Assembly: GCA_023395775.1 (NCBI GenBank)
Contig: JAEWYA010000068.1
Location: forward strand, 1 to 8,135
Origin: Bacillota bacterium
GTDB taxonomy: Bacteria; Bacillota; Clostridia; Oscillospirales; Oscillospiraceae
Direction of reading: 5' to 3'
Length of the DNA: 8,135 nucleotides
In this document: piece after piece, positions 1 to 5,635 of the stretch
How the letters are laid out: every line of letters begins with the position of its first letter
How positions within the stretch are numbered: position 1 is the first letter of the stretch
Notes under the pieces: generated by a model
Seen by the model: the letters and a program-made list of their open reading frames with translations, nothing else
Database searches by the model: none
Told to the model about the DNA's origin: nothing
Program-made: the position numbers and the translations under genes

Positions 1-2
1 TC

Positions 3-113
3 AATCCGCACAAATCTTTCGCATTTCTGCAAACCGGAGTCGGCGCGCCGCCCTGCAAGGAGCATGCAGTCGCCGCGTACAAAACTCCGGCGACACAGTC
101 CGCGCAGCAATAA
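3..113 (+). CDS. possible C-terminal end of an upstream gene (partial)
   Basis: An open frame enters from the left edge and ends at TAA 111-113, 26 bases before the radical SAM start. The roughly 36 visible residues have a balanced make-up with no arginine, whereas the other two plus frames and the minus frame across the same bases are arginine-rich, as expected of non-coding frames. Codon third positions are mostly G or C, like the genes downstream. I recognise no domain. If real, it would be the end of a gene co-transcribed with the radical SAM gene; it could equally be chance in a leader region. Confidence 0.25.
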   Translation, partial: NPHKSFAFLQTGVGAPPCKEHAVAAYKTPATQSAQQ

Positions 114-139
114 TCATATCGTCAAAAAGGAGGCCTTCC

Positions 140-1015
140 ATGCTGCACTATTCCGGAGCCGTCTACCGCCCCCCCAGCGAAGCCCATAGCCTGATCATCC
201 AGGTGACTGTGGGATGCAGCCACAACAAGTGTGCCTTTTGCAATATGTATAAGGCAAAGCAATTCTCCATCACCCCGATCAGTCAGGTGCTGGAGGACCT
301 GCGCTGGGCGCGGACGCAGTACCCAGGCGTGGAACGCTTCTTTCTGGCCGACGGAGACGCGCTGATTCTCCCCACGGCGCAGCTGCTGGAAATTTTGGGC
401 GACATCCGGGAGCTGTTTCCCGAATGCCAGAGGATCTCCACCTATGCAAGCCCCAAGAGCATCCTGCAAAAGTCGCCGGAGGACCTGTCCGCCCTCCGGG
501 CGGCGGGGCTGGACTTCGCGTATCTGGGCCTTGAGTCCGGCAACGACGCCCTGCTGAAAAAAATCAACAAGGGCGTCACGGCGGCCCAGCAGATTGAGGC
601 CGGGCAAAAGCTGAAAGCCGCCGGACTCACCCTGTCCGTCACCGCCATCAACGGCCTTGCCGGGTCCAACGGGGATTGGCAGGCTCATGCGGTCGATACC
701 GCCGCAGCTCTGAACGCCATGCGGCCGGACTATATCGCGCTGCTGACGCTGCGCATCTACACCGGTACGCCCATGGCGGAGTGGATCGCCAACGGGGAGC
801 TGGTGATGCCGCAGCCCATGGAACTGATTCGGGAGACACGGCTGTTTTTGGAGCACATCGACTGCCCAGGCGCCGTATTCCGGTCCAATCATGCCAGCAA
901 CTATCTGGTTCTGGCCGGAACGCTGAATCAGGATCGGGACCGGCTTATTGGCGAGTGTGACGAGGCTTTGCGAGGCGACGCGCCGCTGCGGAAATTCGTA
1001 GAGCTGGGGCACTGA
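140..1015 (+). CDS. radical SAM protein (COG1032/Elp3-like core), function unknown
   Basis: This 291-residue cytosolic protein is a probable radical SAM enzyme that binds a [4Fe-4S] cluster and S-adenosylmethionine. The cluster cysteines are C26, C31 and C34 (GCSHNKCAFCNMY), a CX4CX2C spacing rather than the usual CX3CX2C. An acidic LADGDAL stretch (69-75) lies where the GGE-type SAM-binding strand is expected, and YLGLESGND (128-136) matches the conserved strand of the Elp3/MiaB/NifB-type fold. No B12-binding, TRAM or SPASM domain is visible, so the protein is essentially the core barrel with a short C-terminal part. The ATG is fixed by AGGAGG at 128-133 with a 6-base spacer. The next gene is convergent, so context gives no substrate. 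The fold is confident; the reaction is unknown. Confidence 0.9.
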   Translation: MLHYSGAVYRPPSEAHSLIIQVTVGCSHNKCAFCNMYKAKQFSITPISQVLEDLRWARTQYPGVERFFLADGDALILPTAQLLEILGDIRELFPECQRISTYASPKSILQKSPEDLSALRAAGLDFAYLGLESGNDALLKKINKGVTAAQQIEAGQKLKAAGLTLSVTAINGLAGSNGDWQAHAVDTAAALNAMRPDYIALLTLRIYTGTPMAEWIANGELVMPQPMELIRETRLFLEHIDCPGAVFRSNHASNYLVLAGTLNQDRDRLIGECDEALRGDAPLRKFVELGH

Positions 1016-1043
1016 AGCTTTTGCGGGCAAACTGTGACCGCAG

Positions 1044-1088
1044 GACAGGGCGGTGAAAAGGTCTGAAAGACTTTTTCGCCGCCCTGTC
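1044..1088 (+). terminator. long hairpin after the radical SAM gene, probable terminator or 3' end
   Basis: Arms 1044-1064 and 1068-1088 pair over 21 positions around a tiny loop. The two imperfect positions are G-U wobbles when read as plus-strand RNA, but would be mismatches in minus-strand RNA, which suggests it works in the radical SAM transcript. It begins 28 bases after that stop codon. No U-run follows the full stem. The only one is TTTTT at 1072-1076, inside the 3' arm behind a short inner hairpin, so termination efficiency is uncertain. Confidence 0.5.
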
Positions 1089-1132
1089 AATACTTCAATT
1101 CTTGCCTGATCTGCGGTCTAATCTCCGCCGTG

Positions 1133-1657
1133 TCAACCGTTCCAGAGAACGATCTTCCCCGCCCTGCGGGATGCGGGCACGTCGATGATCCTCTGATTGG
1201 CGCTGCCCCGGAAACGCAGGGAGATATCCTTCTGCGCCTCCACAAATTCTCCGTCTACCAACACGTCCACCAGGGACAGCAGCGCGTCCGTGACCTCGCA
1301 GCAGGCGCAGGCGTGGCTATTCCCCGTCAGTTCTTCCCACGTATAGCCGGAGAAGGCCCAGACCGTCTTCCCCGCGCACTCCGTCCGCACCCTGCGCACA
1401 AACGGCAGCAGCGCCCGCTGGTTTTCCGGCTCAAACGGCTCTCCGCCCAGCAGCGTAAGTCCCTCGATATAGGTTTTCCCCAGCTCCGCCAGCAAAAAGT
1501 CCTCCGTTTCCCGGGTAAAGGGCTTTCCGTATTGAAAATCCTGCGCCGAAGCGTTGAAGCAGCCGGGACAGTGATGCGTGCAGCCGGAGACAAACAGGCT
1601 GGTCCGCACCCCAACGCCGTTGGCAATGTCGCAGGTTTTGATATTGGCATAATTCAT
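1133..1657 (-). CDS. nrdG: anaerobic ribonucleoside-triphosphate reductase activating protein
   Basis: NrdG is a radical SAM activase that installs the glycyl radical on the class III ribonucleotide reductase NrdD, allowing dNTP synthesis without oxygen. The 174-residue product is near the usual family length. It opens with the family N-terminus (MNYANIKTCDIANGVGVR) and has CX3CX2C at C26, C30 and C33, GGEPF at 71-75 for SAM binding, and SGYTWEEL at 103-110. GAGGT (plus-strand 1663-1667) lies 5 bases before the ATG. No nrdD is visible: the gene upstream is separated by a terminator, and the region downstream is convergent. nrdG therefore appears to be transcribed alone here, and its partner must be encoded elsewhere, assuming a functional system. 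Its own promoter and leader hairpin are listed separately. Confidence 0.95.
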   Translation of the reverse strand: MNYANIKTCDIANGVGVRTSLFVSGCTHHCPGCFNASAQDFQYGKPFTRETEDFLLAELGKTYIEGLTLLGGEPFEPENQRALLPFVRRVRTECAGKTVWAFSGYTWEELTGNSHACACCEVTDALLSLVDVLVDGEFVEAQKDISLRFRGSANQRIIDVPASRRAGKIVLWNG

Positions 1658-1675
1658 GGCACACCTCGAAAAAGT

Positions 1676-1710
1676 CCCGCCGGACTCCGTCCGGCGGGTT
1701 TTTGTTTTGC
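1676..1710 (+). terminator. GC-rich hairpin with T-runs on both sides; strong plus-strand terminator within the nrdG leader
   Basis: A perfect 9-bp stem (1676-1684 with 1690-1698, loop 1685-1689) is followed on the plus strand by TTTTT and further T-runs to 1714, a textbook rho-independent terminator. On the minus strand the same stem is followed after two bases by UUUUU (1669-1673), just before the nrdG ribosome binding site. No plus-strand gene ends here. The hairpin may stop antisense or read-through RNA coming from the radical SAM side, or act as a 5' stabiliser or attenuator for nrdG. Confidence 0.75.
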
Positions 1711-1715
1711 TTTTC

Positions 1716-1744
1716 AGTCTACGTCATTGCTCAGCTTTTGTCAA
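1716..1744 (-). promoter_or_regulatory. sigma-A-type promoter for nrdG
   Basis: On the minus strand, TTGACA (1739-1744) is a perfect -35 box, followed after exactly 17 bases by TAGACT (1716-1721), a 4/6 match to the -10 consensus. Transcription should start near 1709, giving a leader of about 50 bases that begins almost directly with the 1676-1698 hairpin. The perfect palindrome TGCTTAAGCA (1749-1758) lies just upstream of the -35 box and could be an operator. It does not resemble the NrdR box consensus. Confidence 0.65.
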
Positions 1745-1806
1745 TGTATGCTTAAGCACCATGTCCGGAACGCAAGGGAACGGAATGCTCACCCAGACCA
1801 TTGCAG

Positions 1807-1860
1807 GCAAAAGCCCGTACAGGACGGACGCTTCTGCATCCGTCCTGTACGGGCCTTTGC
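1807..1860 (-). terminator. terminator of the lysine transporter operon
   Basis: Two 25-base arms (1807-1831 and 1836-1860) face each other around a 4-base loop, starting 9 bases beyond the ATPase stop codon. The two imperfect positions are G-U pairs in minus-strand RNA but C-A mismatches in plus-strand RNA, so selection appears to act on the minus transcript. The T-run is short (CTTTTGC) and lies at the stem base, with a matching A-run on the other arm. Confidence 0.75.
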
Positions 1861-1869
1861 GCATGGATT

Positions 1870-2616
1870 TTAGTATTTGACGCCGCGGAAGCGGGAAAGG
1901 AAGTCCTTGGTCTCCTGTCTTTGGGGATTGCCGAACAGCTCTTCCGGCGTTCCCTCCTCGCAGATGACGCCCTGATTCATGTAGACCACATGGCTGCTGA
2001 CATCCCGGGCAAACGCCATTTCGTGGGTAACCACCAGCATGGTCATCCCCTCCTGGGCGAGGCTCTGCATGACGGCGAGCACCTCTCCCACCATCTCCGG
2101 GTCCAGGGCGGAGGTGGGCTCGTCAAATAACAGCACCTCCGGGTCCATGGCCAGAGCCCGGGCAATCGCCACCCGCTGCTTCTGACCGCCGGAGAGTTGG
2201 CGGGGCCTGGCGTTGATGTAGGGTCCCATACCCACCTGATCCAGATATTTCAGCGCGGCGGTGTGTGCCTCCTCCTGACTCTTTTTCAGCACCTTCATCT
2301 GGCCCACCATGCAGTTTTTCAGCACCGTCATGTTGTTGAACAGATTGAAGGACTGAAACACCATCCCCACATGGGATCGATAAGCTGCGGCGTTTACGCC
2401 CCGGTCCGCCACATTTTTCCCGTGGTAGAGGATCTCGCCGGAGGTGGGCGTCTCCAGCAGGTTTACGCACCGCAGCAGGGTGGATTTGCCGGAGCCGGAG
2501 GCCCCGATGATGGAGGTCACGTCGCCCTTTTCCACAGTAAAATCGATGTCCCTCAAAACCTCATGACTGCCGAAGGCCTTGCTGAGATGCCGGATCTCCA
2601 AAATCGTCTCGTCCAT
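1870..2616 (-). CDS. amino-acid ABC importer ATP-binding subunit (GlnQ/ArtP/HisP-like), predicted lysine uptake
   Basis: This 248-residue ATPase should power import through the permease encoded just upstream in the operon. All nucleotide-binding elements are present: Walker A GASGSGKST (38-46), Q-loop Q88, signature LSGGQ (141-145), Walker B VLLFDE (161-166), D-loop SALD (169-172) and switch H198. Length and motifs match the polar amino-acid uptake family. The ATG lies one base after the permease stop codon, with AGGAG (plus-strand 2626-2630) inside the permease tail, so translation is probably coupled. It is the last gene of the operon and is followed by a strong hairpin. Lysine as substrate is inferred only from the riboswitch at the head of the operon; the ATPase itself does not set specificity. 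Confidence 0.95.
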   Translation of the reverse strand: MDETILEIRHLSKAFGSHEVLRDIDFTVEKGDVTSIIGASGSGKSTLLRCVNLLETPTSGEILYHGKNVADRGVNAAAYRSHVGMVFQSFNLFNNMTVLKNCMVGQMKVLKKSQEEAHTAALKYLDQVGMGPYINARPRQLSGGQKQRVAIARALAMDPEVLLFDEPTSALDPEMVGEVLAVMQSLAQEGMTMLVVTHEMAFARDVSSHVVYMNQGVICEEGTPEELFGNPQRQETKDFLSRFRGVKY

Positions 2617-2617
2617 G

Positions 2618-3508
2618 TCAGCGGTCTCCTCTCGCGGTAAAGTTCCGGTCCTTGAGAGATTGCTTGAGGTTGTCCCGGTATTCCCTGCTGTGCTCGTCGT
2701 AATTGCTGCCCTTGGCCGGATGCTTATAGGTCCCGGCGGTCATGGTCAGAGAGTCGGCCTGAACCAGCTCGTAGCTATCGGACCCATCCATTCGCTTCTC
2801 CACCCACCGCAGCAGGAATGAGGCGATCAGCGTCATGGTGAGATAGCCCGCCATCTCAATGGTGGCGGAGGGGAAATAGGTGAACGTGGCCCCGGCCACC
2901 GCCTTGTGGGCGGCAAAAAAGTCGGTAAAGCCGATGATGAACATGACGGAGGTGTCCTTGATGTTGATGATGAAGTTGTTGCCGATCTGGGGCATGATAT
3001 TCCGCAGGGCCTGGGGCAGAATCACGCTCATCATAGTCTGGAAGTGGGTCATACCGATGGCCTTGGCCCCCTCCGTCTGGCCGGGGTCGACGGAGAGAAT
3101 TCCCCCCCGGACGGACTCCGCCATGTATGCGCCGGTATTAATGGAGACCACCAGAATGGAGACCGTCCAGATATTGTCGAACCGGACGGTATTGTTGGTG
3201 AAGTAGGGCAGTCCGTAGAAAATGAACACCGCCTGCAAAATCATGGGCGTGCCGCGGAAAACCTCAATGTAGACCCGGAGAATCACCCGGATCACCCCCA
3301 GCAAAAACCGCTTCGCGGGATGGTCGGTCTTGGAGTGGGGGATGGTCTGCAAAATGCCGCAGGCAAGGCCGATGATGCAACCGATGGCGGTGGCGACAAT
3401 GGCCAGCACAAGCGTGCGGCCCATGCCGCTGAGGTAATTTACAAAGCCGTATTTGGCCCAGAGACCCGCGATGTCGGCGGCCAGCTGTGGAAATTTTGAC
3501 CAGTCCAT
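2618..3508 (-). CDS. amino-acid ABC importer permease (HisM/GlnP family) with a C-terminal extension, predicted lysine uptake
   Basis: This inner-membrane permease forms the translocation path. Hydrophobic segments lie at roughly 31-53, 72-98, 113-131, 176-198 and 217-236. The EVFRGTPMILQ stretch (82-92) is typical of the His/Glu/Gln/Arg permease family. The EAA-like coupling loop at about 143-169 (EGAKAIGM, then VILPQALR) contacts the ATPase. At 296 residues it is longer than the usual 215-240. The surplus is a hydrophilic tail after about residue 238, rich in charged and polar residues and predicted cytoplasmic. GAGGGAA (plus-strand 3514-3520) lies 5 bases before the ATG. It is the only permease gene here, so a homodimer is the likely arrangement. 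It follows the binding-protein gene after 54 bases. Confidence 0.93.
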   Translation of the reverse strand: MDWSKFPQLAADIAGLWAKYGFVNYLSGMGRTLVLAIVATAIGCIIGLACGILQTIPHSKTDHPAKRFLLGVIRVILRVYIEVFRGTPMILQAVFIFYGLPYFTNNTVRFDNIWTVSILVVSINTGAYMAESVRGGILSVDPGQTEGAKAIGMTHFQTMMSVILPQALRNIMPQIGNNFIINIKDTSVMFIIGFTDFFAAHKAVAGATFTYFPSATIEMAGYLTMTLIASFLLRWVEKRMDGSDSYELVQADSLTMTAGTYKHPAKGSNYDEHSREYRDNLKQSLKDRNFTARGDR

Positions 3509-3562
3509 AAAAGTTCCCTCGCTCCCTCAGATTTTAGTCGATGCGCGCAGGCGGAAAGGCGC

Positions 3563-4471
3563 TCAGCCGCCGATGGGCTGCACCGACACGGCCTGCGCCA
3601 TGAGATCGTTGAAATCGTCGGCAGTCATCGTGGACAGGACGGAGTTCAGCGCGTCCTTCAACGCAGTGTTGCCCTTCATGACGGAGATGCCGATGTTCAC
3701 GTCCTCGTCGGAGACCTGGAAGTCGTCGCCGGAGCCGGAGAAATCCAGCAGCTTAAAGTCGGGATAGGCCACCATAGCGCCCTGAGCGGTGGGCATATCG
3801 GTGCAGACAAAGTCCACCGCGCCGGTCTCCAGCGCCATCAGCATAGCGGGAGCGGACTCCGCGGCGGTCTGAATTTTGGCGTCCTTAATCTGAGGCAGGC
3901 AGGTGTCATACCAGATGGTGCCAAGCTGGCTGGTGCAGGTGCCGCCGGCAAGGTCGCTGATGCCCTTGGCGTTTGCAAAGGGGCTGTCGGCCTTGGTCAG
4001 GCAGACGATGGAGGCGTACAGGTACGGGCCGGCAAAGTCGACCTGCTCCGCGCGCTCGGAGGTCATGGACTGGCCCGCAATGACCGCGTCCACCGTGCCG
4101 GACTGAACGGCGGGGATCAGGGAATCCCAGTCCAGACGGACCACTTCCAGCTTCCAGCCGTTGGCCTGACACAGCTTTTGAGCCATCATGACGTCATAGC
4201 CGTTGGCATACTCGTTGGAGTCCTTAATGGGAACGGCGCCGTTGGAGTCGTCAGGCTGGGACCAGTTATAGGGCGCGTAGGCGCACTCCATGGCCACGGT
4301 CAGCACGCCGGCCTCCACGCCGGTGGGGACCGTCTGCGCACTGGAAGACGCGGCGGAACCAGAGGATGCGGAGGAGTCGGAGGCGGCGGGAGCCGCGGAG
4401 CCGGAGCTTCCGCAGGCGGCCAGAGAGGCCGTCATGGCCAGAGCCATAGCAAGAGCAAGAAACTTCTTCAT
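3563..4471 (-). CDS. amino-acid ABC importer substrate-binding lipoprotein, predicted lysine-binding
   Basis: This 302-residue family 3 solute-binding protein should be lipid-anchored outside the membrane and deliver substrate to the permease. The signal peptide ends in the lipobox LAAC, with the lipidated cysteine at C20. A serine/alanine-rich linker runs from 21 to about 47. The binding fold starts near 55 with VLTVAMECAYAPYNW, followed by GYDV (91-94) and GQSMTSERAEQVDFAGPY (133-150). R140 aligns with the arginine that holds the ligand carboxylate in this family. AAAGGAAG (plus-strand 4479-4486) lies 7 bases before the ATG. It is the first gene of the operon behind a lysine riboswitch, which is the main reason to predict lysine; a broader basic amino-acid range is possible. 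Confidence 0.94.
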   Translation of the reverse strand: MKKFLALAMALAMTASLAACGSSGSAAPAASDSSASSGSAASSSAQTVPTGVEAGVLTVAMECAYAPYNWSQPDDSNGAVPIKDSNEYANGYDVMMAQKLCQANGWKLEVVRLDWDSLIPAVQSGTVDAVIAGQSMTSERAEQVDFAGPYLYASIVCLTKADSPFANAKGISDLAGGTCTSQLGTIWYDTCLPQIKDAKIQTAAESAPAMLMALETGAVDFVCTDMPTAQGAMVAYPDFKLLDFSGSGDDFQVSDEDVNIGISVMKGNTALKDALNSVLSTMTADDFNDLMAQAVSVQPIGG

Positions 4472-4547
4472 AAGAATACTTCCTTTCAGTTGAGCTTTTC
4501 ACGGCAAAAATTCGGATGCCTCTCTCCGAGCCGCGGCGGAGGGATGC

Positions 4548-4582
4548 AAAAAAACGGGCCGCTTTGACGCAAAGCGGTCCGT
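4548..4582 (-). terminator. intrinsic terminator of the lysine riboswitch (expression platform)
   Basis: In minus-strand RNA, the arms at 4570-4581 and 4555-4566 pair over 12 positions with one A-C mismatch and a 3-base loop, followed by seven U residues (4548-4554). It lies between the aptamer and the first structural gene. An alternative pairing is visible: GTGAAGCG at the aptamer 3' end (plus-strand 4622-4629) can pair, with two wobbles, to CGCTTTGC of the terminator 5' arm and loop. This supports a switch in which lysine binding frees the terminator and stops transcription. Confidence 0.88.
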
Positions 4583-4611
4583 GGGAAAAGCAGGCTGGTC
4601 GCCTGATTCAG

Positions 4612-4785
4612 CCATCGATAGCGCTTCACAAAAAATGTGACAGTCCGGCGGGTATTCCCCGCAAAACCAGGCCCCCCGGAGCAGGCAGCTCCGGAATCCT
4701 TCGGCGACGTCCCCTTTCCCGCGGCGGCTGCCTGCCGTCTGTTCGCGGTACTGATGAACTTCGCGCCTCTATCTGAGCGATCCAA
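4612..4785 (-). promoter_or_regulatory. lysine riboswitch (L-box aptamer)
   Basis: Read on the minus strand, the leader shows the characteristic L-box blocks in order. GATAGAGGCGCGAAG, then ATCAGTA, lies at plus-strand 4773-4749. GGGGACGTCGCCGAAGGAT lies at 4714-4696. An arm stem CCGGAG/CTCCGG lies at 4694-4676, followed by CTGTCAC at 4643-4637. A TCAC/GTGA hairpin precedes CGCTATC at 4623-4617, which closes the P1 helix with GATAG. These match my memory of the Bacillus subtilis lysC leader. With the downstream terminator it should act as a transcriptional OFF switch: lysine present, importer genes off. Helix ends are approximate. Confidence 0.93.
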
Positions 4786-4794
4786 TTTTTTCGT

Positions 4795-4823
4795 ATCCTA
4801 TCACGATAAGAGGGCAATGTCAA
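4795..4823 (-). promoter_or_regulatory. main promoter of the lysine transporter operon
   Basis: On the minus strand, TTGACA (4818-4823) is separated by exactly 17 bases from TAGGAT (4795-4800), a 4/6 -10 match. A start near 4788 would place the 5' end just before the riboswitch P1 strand, as expected, giving a leader of about 315 bases. Confidence 0.75.
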
Positions 4824-4838
4824 TTGTGTTTCAAAAAG

Positions 4839-4866
4839 AAAATAAAATTTTTGTACGAAATGTCAA
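4839..4866 (-). promoter_or_regulatory. possible second, upstream promoter of the lysine transporter operon
   Basis: A second perfect TTGACA on the minus strand (4861-4866) is followed after 16 bases by TATTTT (4839-4844), a 4/6 -10 match, in a very AT-rich stretch. It lies 43 bases upstream of the first TTGACA. It could be a tandem promoter, or the match could reflect the local AT richness. Confidence 0.4.
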
Positions 4867-4917
4867 ATTTCTACGGAACCGGACTTTAAAATGTCAGAAT
4901 GCGCTGTTTTACAATGG

Positions 4918-4926
4918 TGTTACTAT
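4918..4926 (+). promoter_or_regulatory. weak candidate promoter for the PAP2-EAL pair (extended -10)
   Basis: TG-T-TACTAT on the plus strand resembles an extended -10 element, and the surroundings are AT-rich. No good -35 box stands at 16-18 bases. TACAAT (4910-4915) is an alternative -10 box with no better partner. A start near 4933 would lie just before the AAGGAG at 4949-4954. Confidence 0.3.
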
Positions 4927-4962
4927 AAAAAATCCTTTTCAAATCTGGAAGGAGATGATATA

Positions 4963-4980
4963 GTGAAAAGCAACGAATAA
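4963..4980 (+). other. five-codon micro-ORF with a strong ribosome binding site, upstream of PAP2
   Basis: AAGGAG (4949-4954) stands 8 bases before GTG 4963, which opens a frame reading V-K-S-N-E and then TAA at 4978-4980. This is the best ribosome binding site near the PAP2 gene, yet the frame is closed and differs from that of PAP2. An ATG in another frame just after the site (4955) stops after two codons. It could be a leader peptide for translation coupling, the relic of an earlier start, or chance. Confidence 0.3.
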
Positions 4981-5020
4981 TTCGCTGGAGCGTGTCTTGC
5001 GTGGGCCGTGCGGAAGAGGT

Positions 5021-5635
5021 ATGTGCGTGAGGACTTTGGAACTTGGCATTTTGAATTGGATACAGGCAAACTGCCGAACAGGTTTCCTGGATGCGATCAT
5101 GCCGTTTGTCAGCGCACTGTGCAACCACGGGGAAATCTGGATCGCGCTGGCGGTGATTTTGCTCTTGACCGGAAAATACCGGCGCACCGGTGCGGTGCTT
5201 GCGCTGGCACTGATTCTGGACGGTCTTTGCTGCAATGTGATCCTCAAACCGCTGATCGCGCGGGTACGCCCCTGCGACGTGAACGCGGCAGTAACGCTCT
5301 TGGTTTCCCGTCCGACGGATTGGTCGTTTCCCTCGGGTCATACTGCGGCATCCTTTGCCGCGGTGGGGGCTTTGCTGATGGAGAAGAACTGGCTGTGGAA
5401 ACCTGGGTTTTCTCTGGCGGTGCTGATTGCCTTTTCCAGACTGTACCTGTACCTTCACTGGCCAAGTGATGTGCTGGCCGGAGCGGCGTTGGGGACGATG
5501 CTGGGGTTCGCGGCCGGTTGGCTGACACGGTGGGTCGAAAAAAAGCGGGACGGATCCGTCTTGCCGGAAGAGAGGGAGAAATGTGAAAGAGACGCAGGAC
5601 AAACAGAAGATTCTGCTGGTGGACGGCAACAGTGA
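5021..5635 (+). CDS. PAP2-family membrane phosphatase (lipid or undecaprenyl pyrophosphate phosphatase-like)
   Basis: This is a small integral membrane phosphatase of the PAP2 (type 2 phosphatidic acid phosphatase) superfamily. Counting from ATG 5021 it has 204 residues. All three catalytic motifs are intact: KPLIARVRP (76-84, KX6RP), PSGH (104-107), and SRLYLYLHWPSD (139-150, SRX5HX3D). Several hydrophobic segments surround them. Members dephosphorylate lipid phosphates such as undecaprenyl pyrophosphate at the outer membrane face; the substrate here cannot be read. The start is uncertain. GGAAGAGG (5012-5019) is too close to ATG 5021 but well spaced (7 bases) for GTG 5027, and an in-frame TTG lies at 4997. 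The hydrophilic last 17 residues overlap the next gene by 53 bases. Confidence 0.9.
   Translation: MCVRTLELGILNWIQANCRTGFLDAIMPFVSALCNHGEIWIALAVILLLTGKYRRTGAVLALALILDGLCCNVILKPLIARVRPCDVNAAVTLLVSRPTDWSFPSGHTAASFAAVGALLMEKNWLWKPGFSLAVLIAFSRLYLYLHWPSDVLAGAALGTMLGFAAGWLTRWVEKKRDGSVLPEEREKCERDAGQTEDSAGGRQQ

Noticed and set aside
1..141. Minus-strand 45-codon frame from ATG at 141 to TGA at 1-3
   Set aside because: It overlaps the radical SAM start, is arginine-rich and has no convincing ribosome binding site.
122..1090. Minus-strand open frame (322 codons) opposite the radical SAM gene
   Set aside because: Its composition is Gly/Arg/Gln-rich with no motif, and the plus strand carries a complete radical SAM core with a good ribosome binding site.
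2906..3499. Plus-strand open frame opposite the permease gene
   Set aside because: It is antisense to a clear permease with membrane segments and an EAA-like loop, and its product is a His/Gly/Asp-rich shadow.
4600..4790. T-box leader for an amino-acid transporter
   Set aside because: No T-box sequence or specifier-loop layout is visible, whereas the ordered L-box blocks fit a lysine riboswitch.
4997..5020. TTG at 4997 as the PAP2 start
   Set aside because: The added residues are Gly/Cys/Arg-rich and unlike the family N-terminus, and starts at 5021 or 5027 fit PAP2 proteins better.
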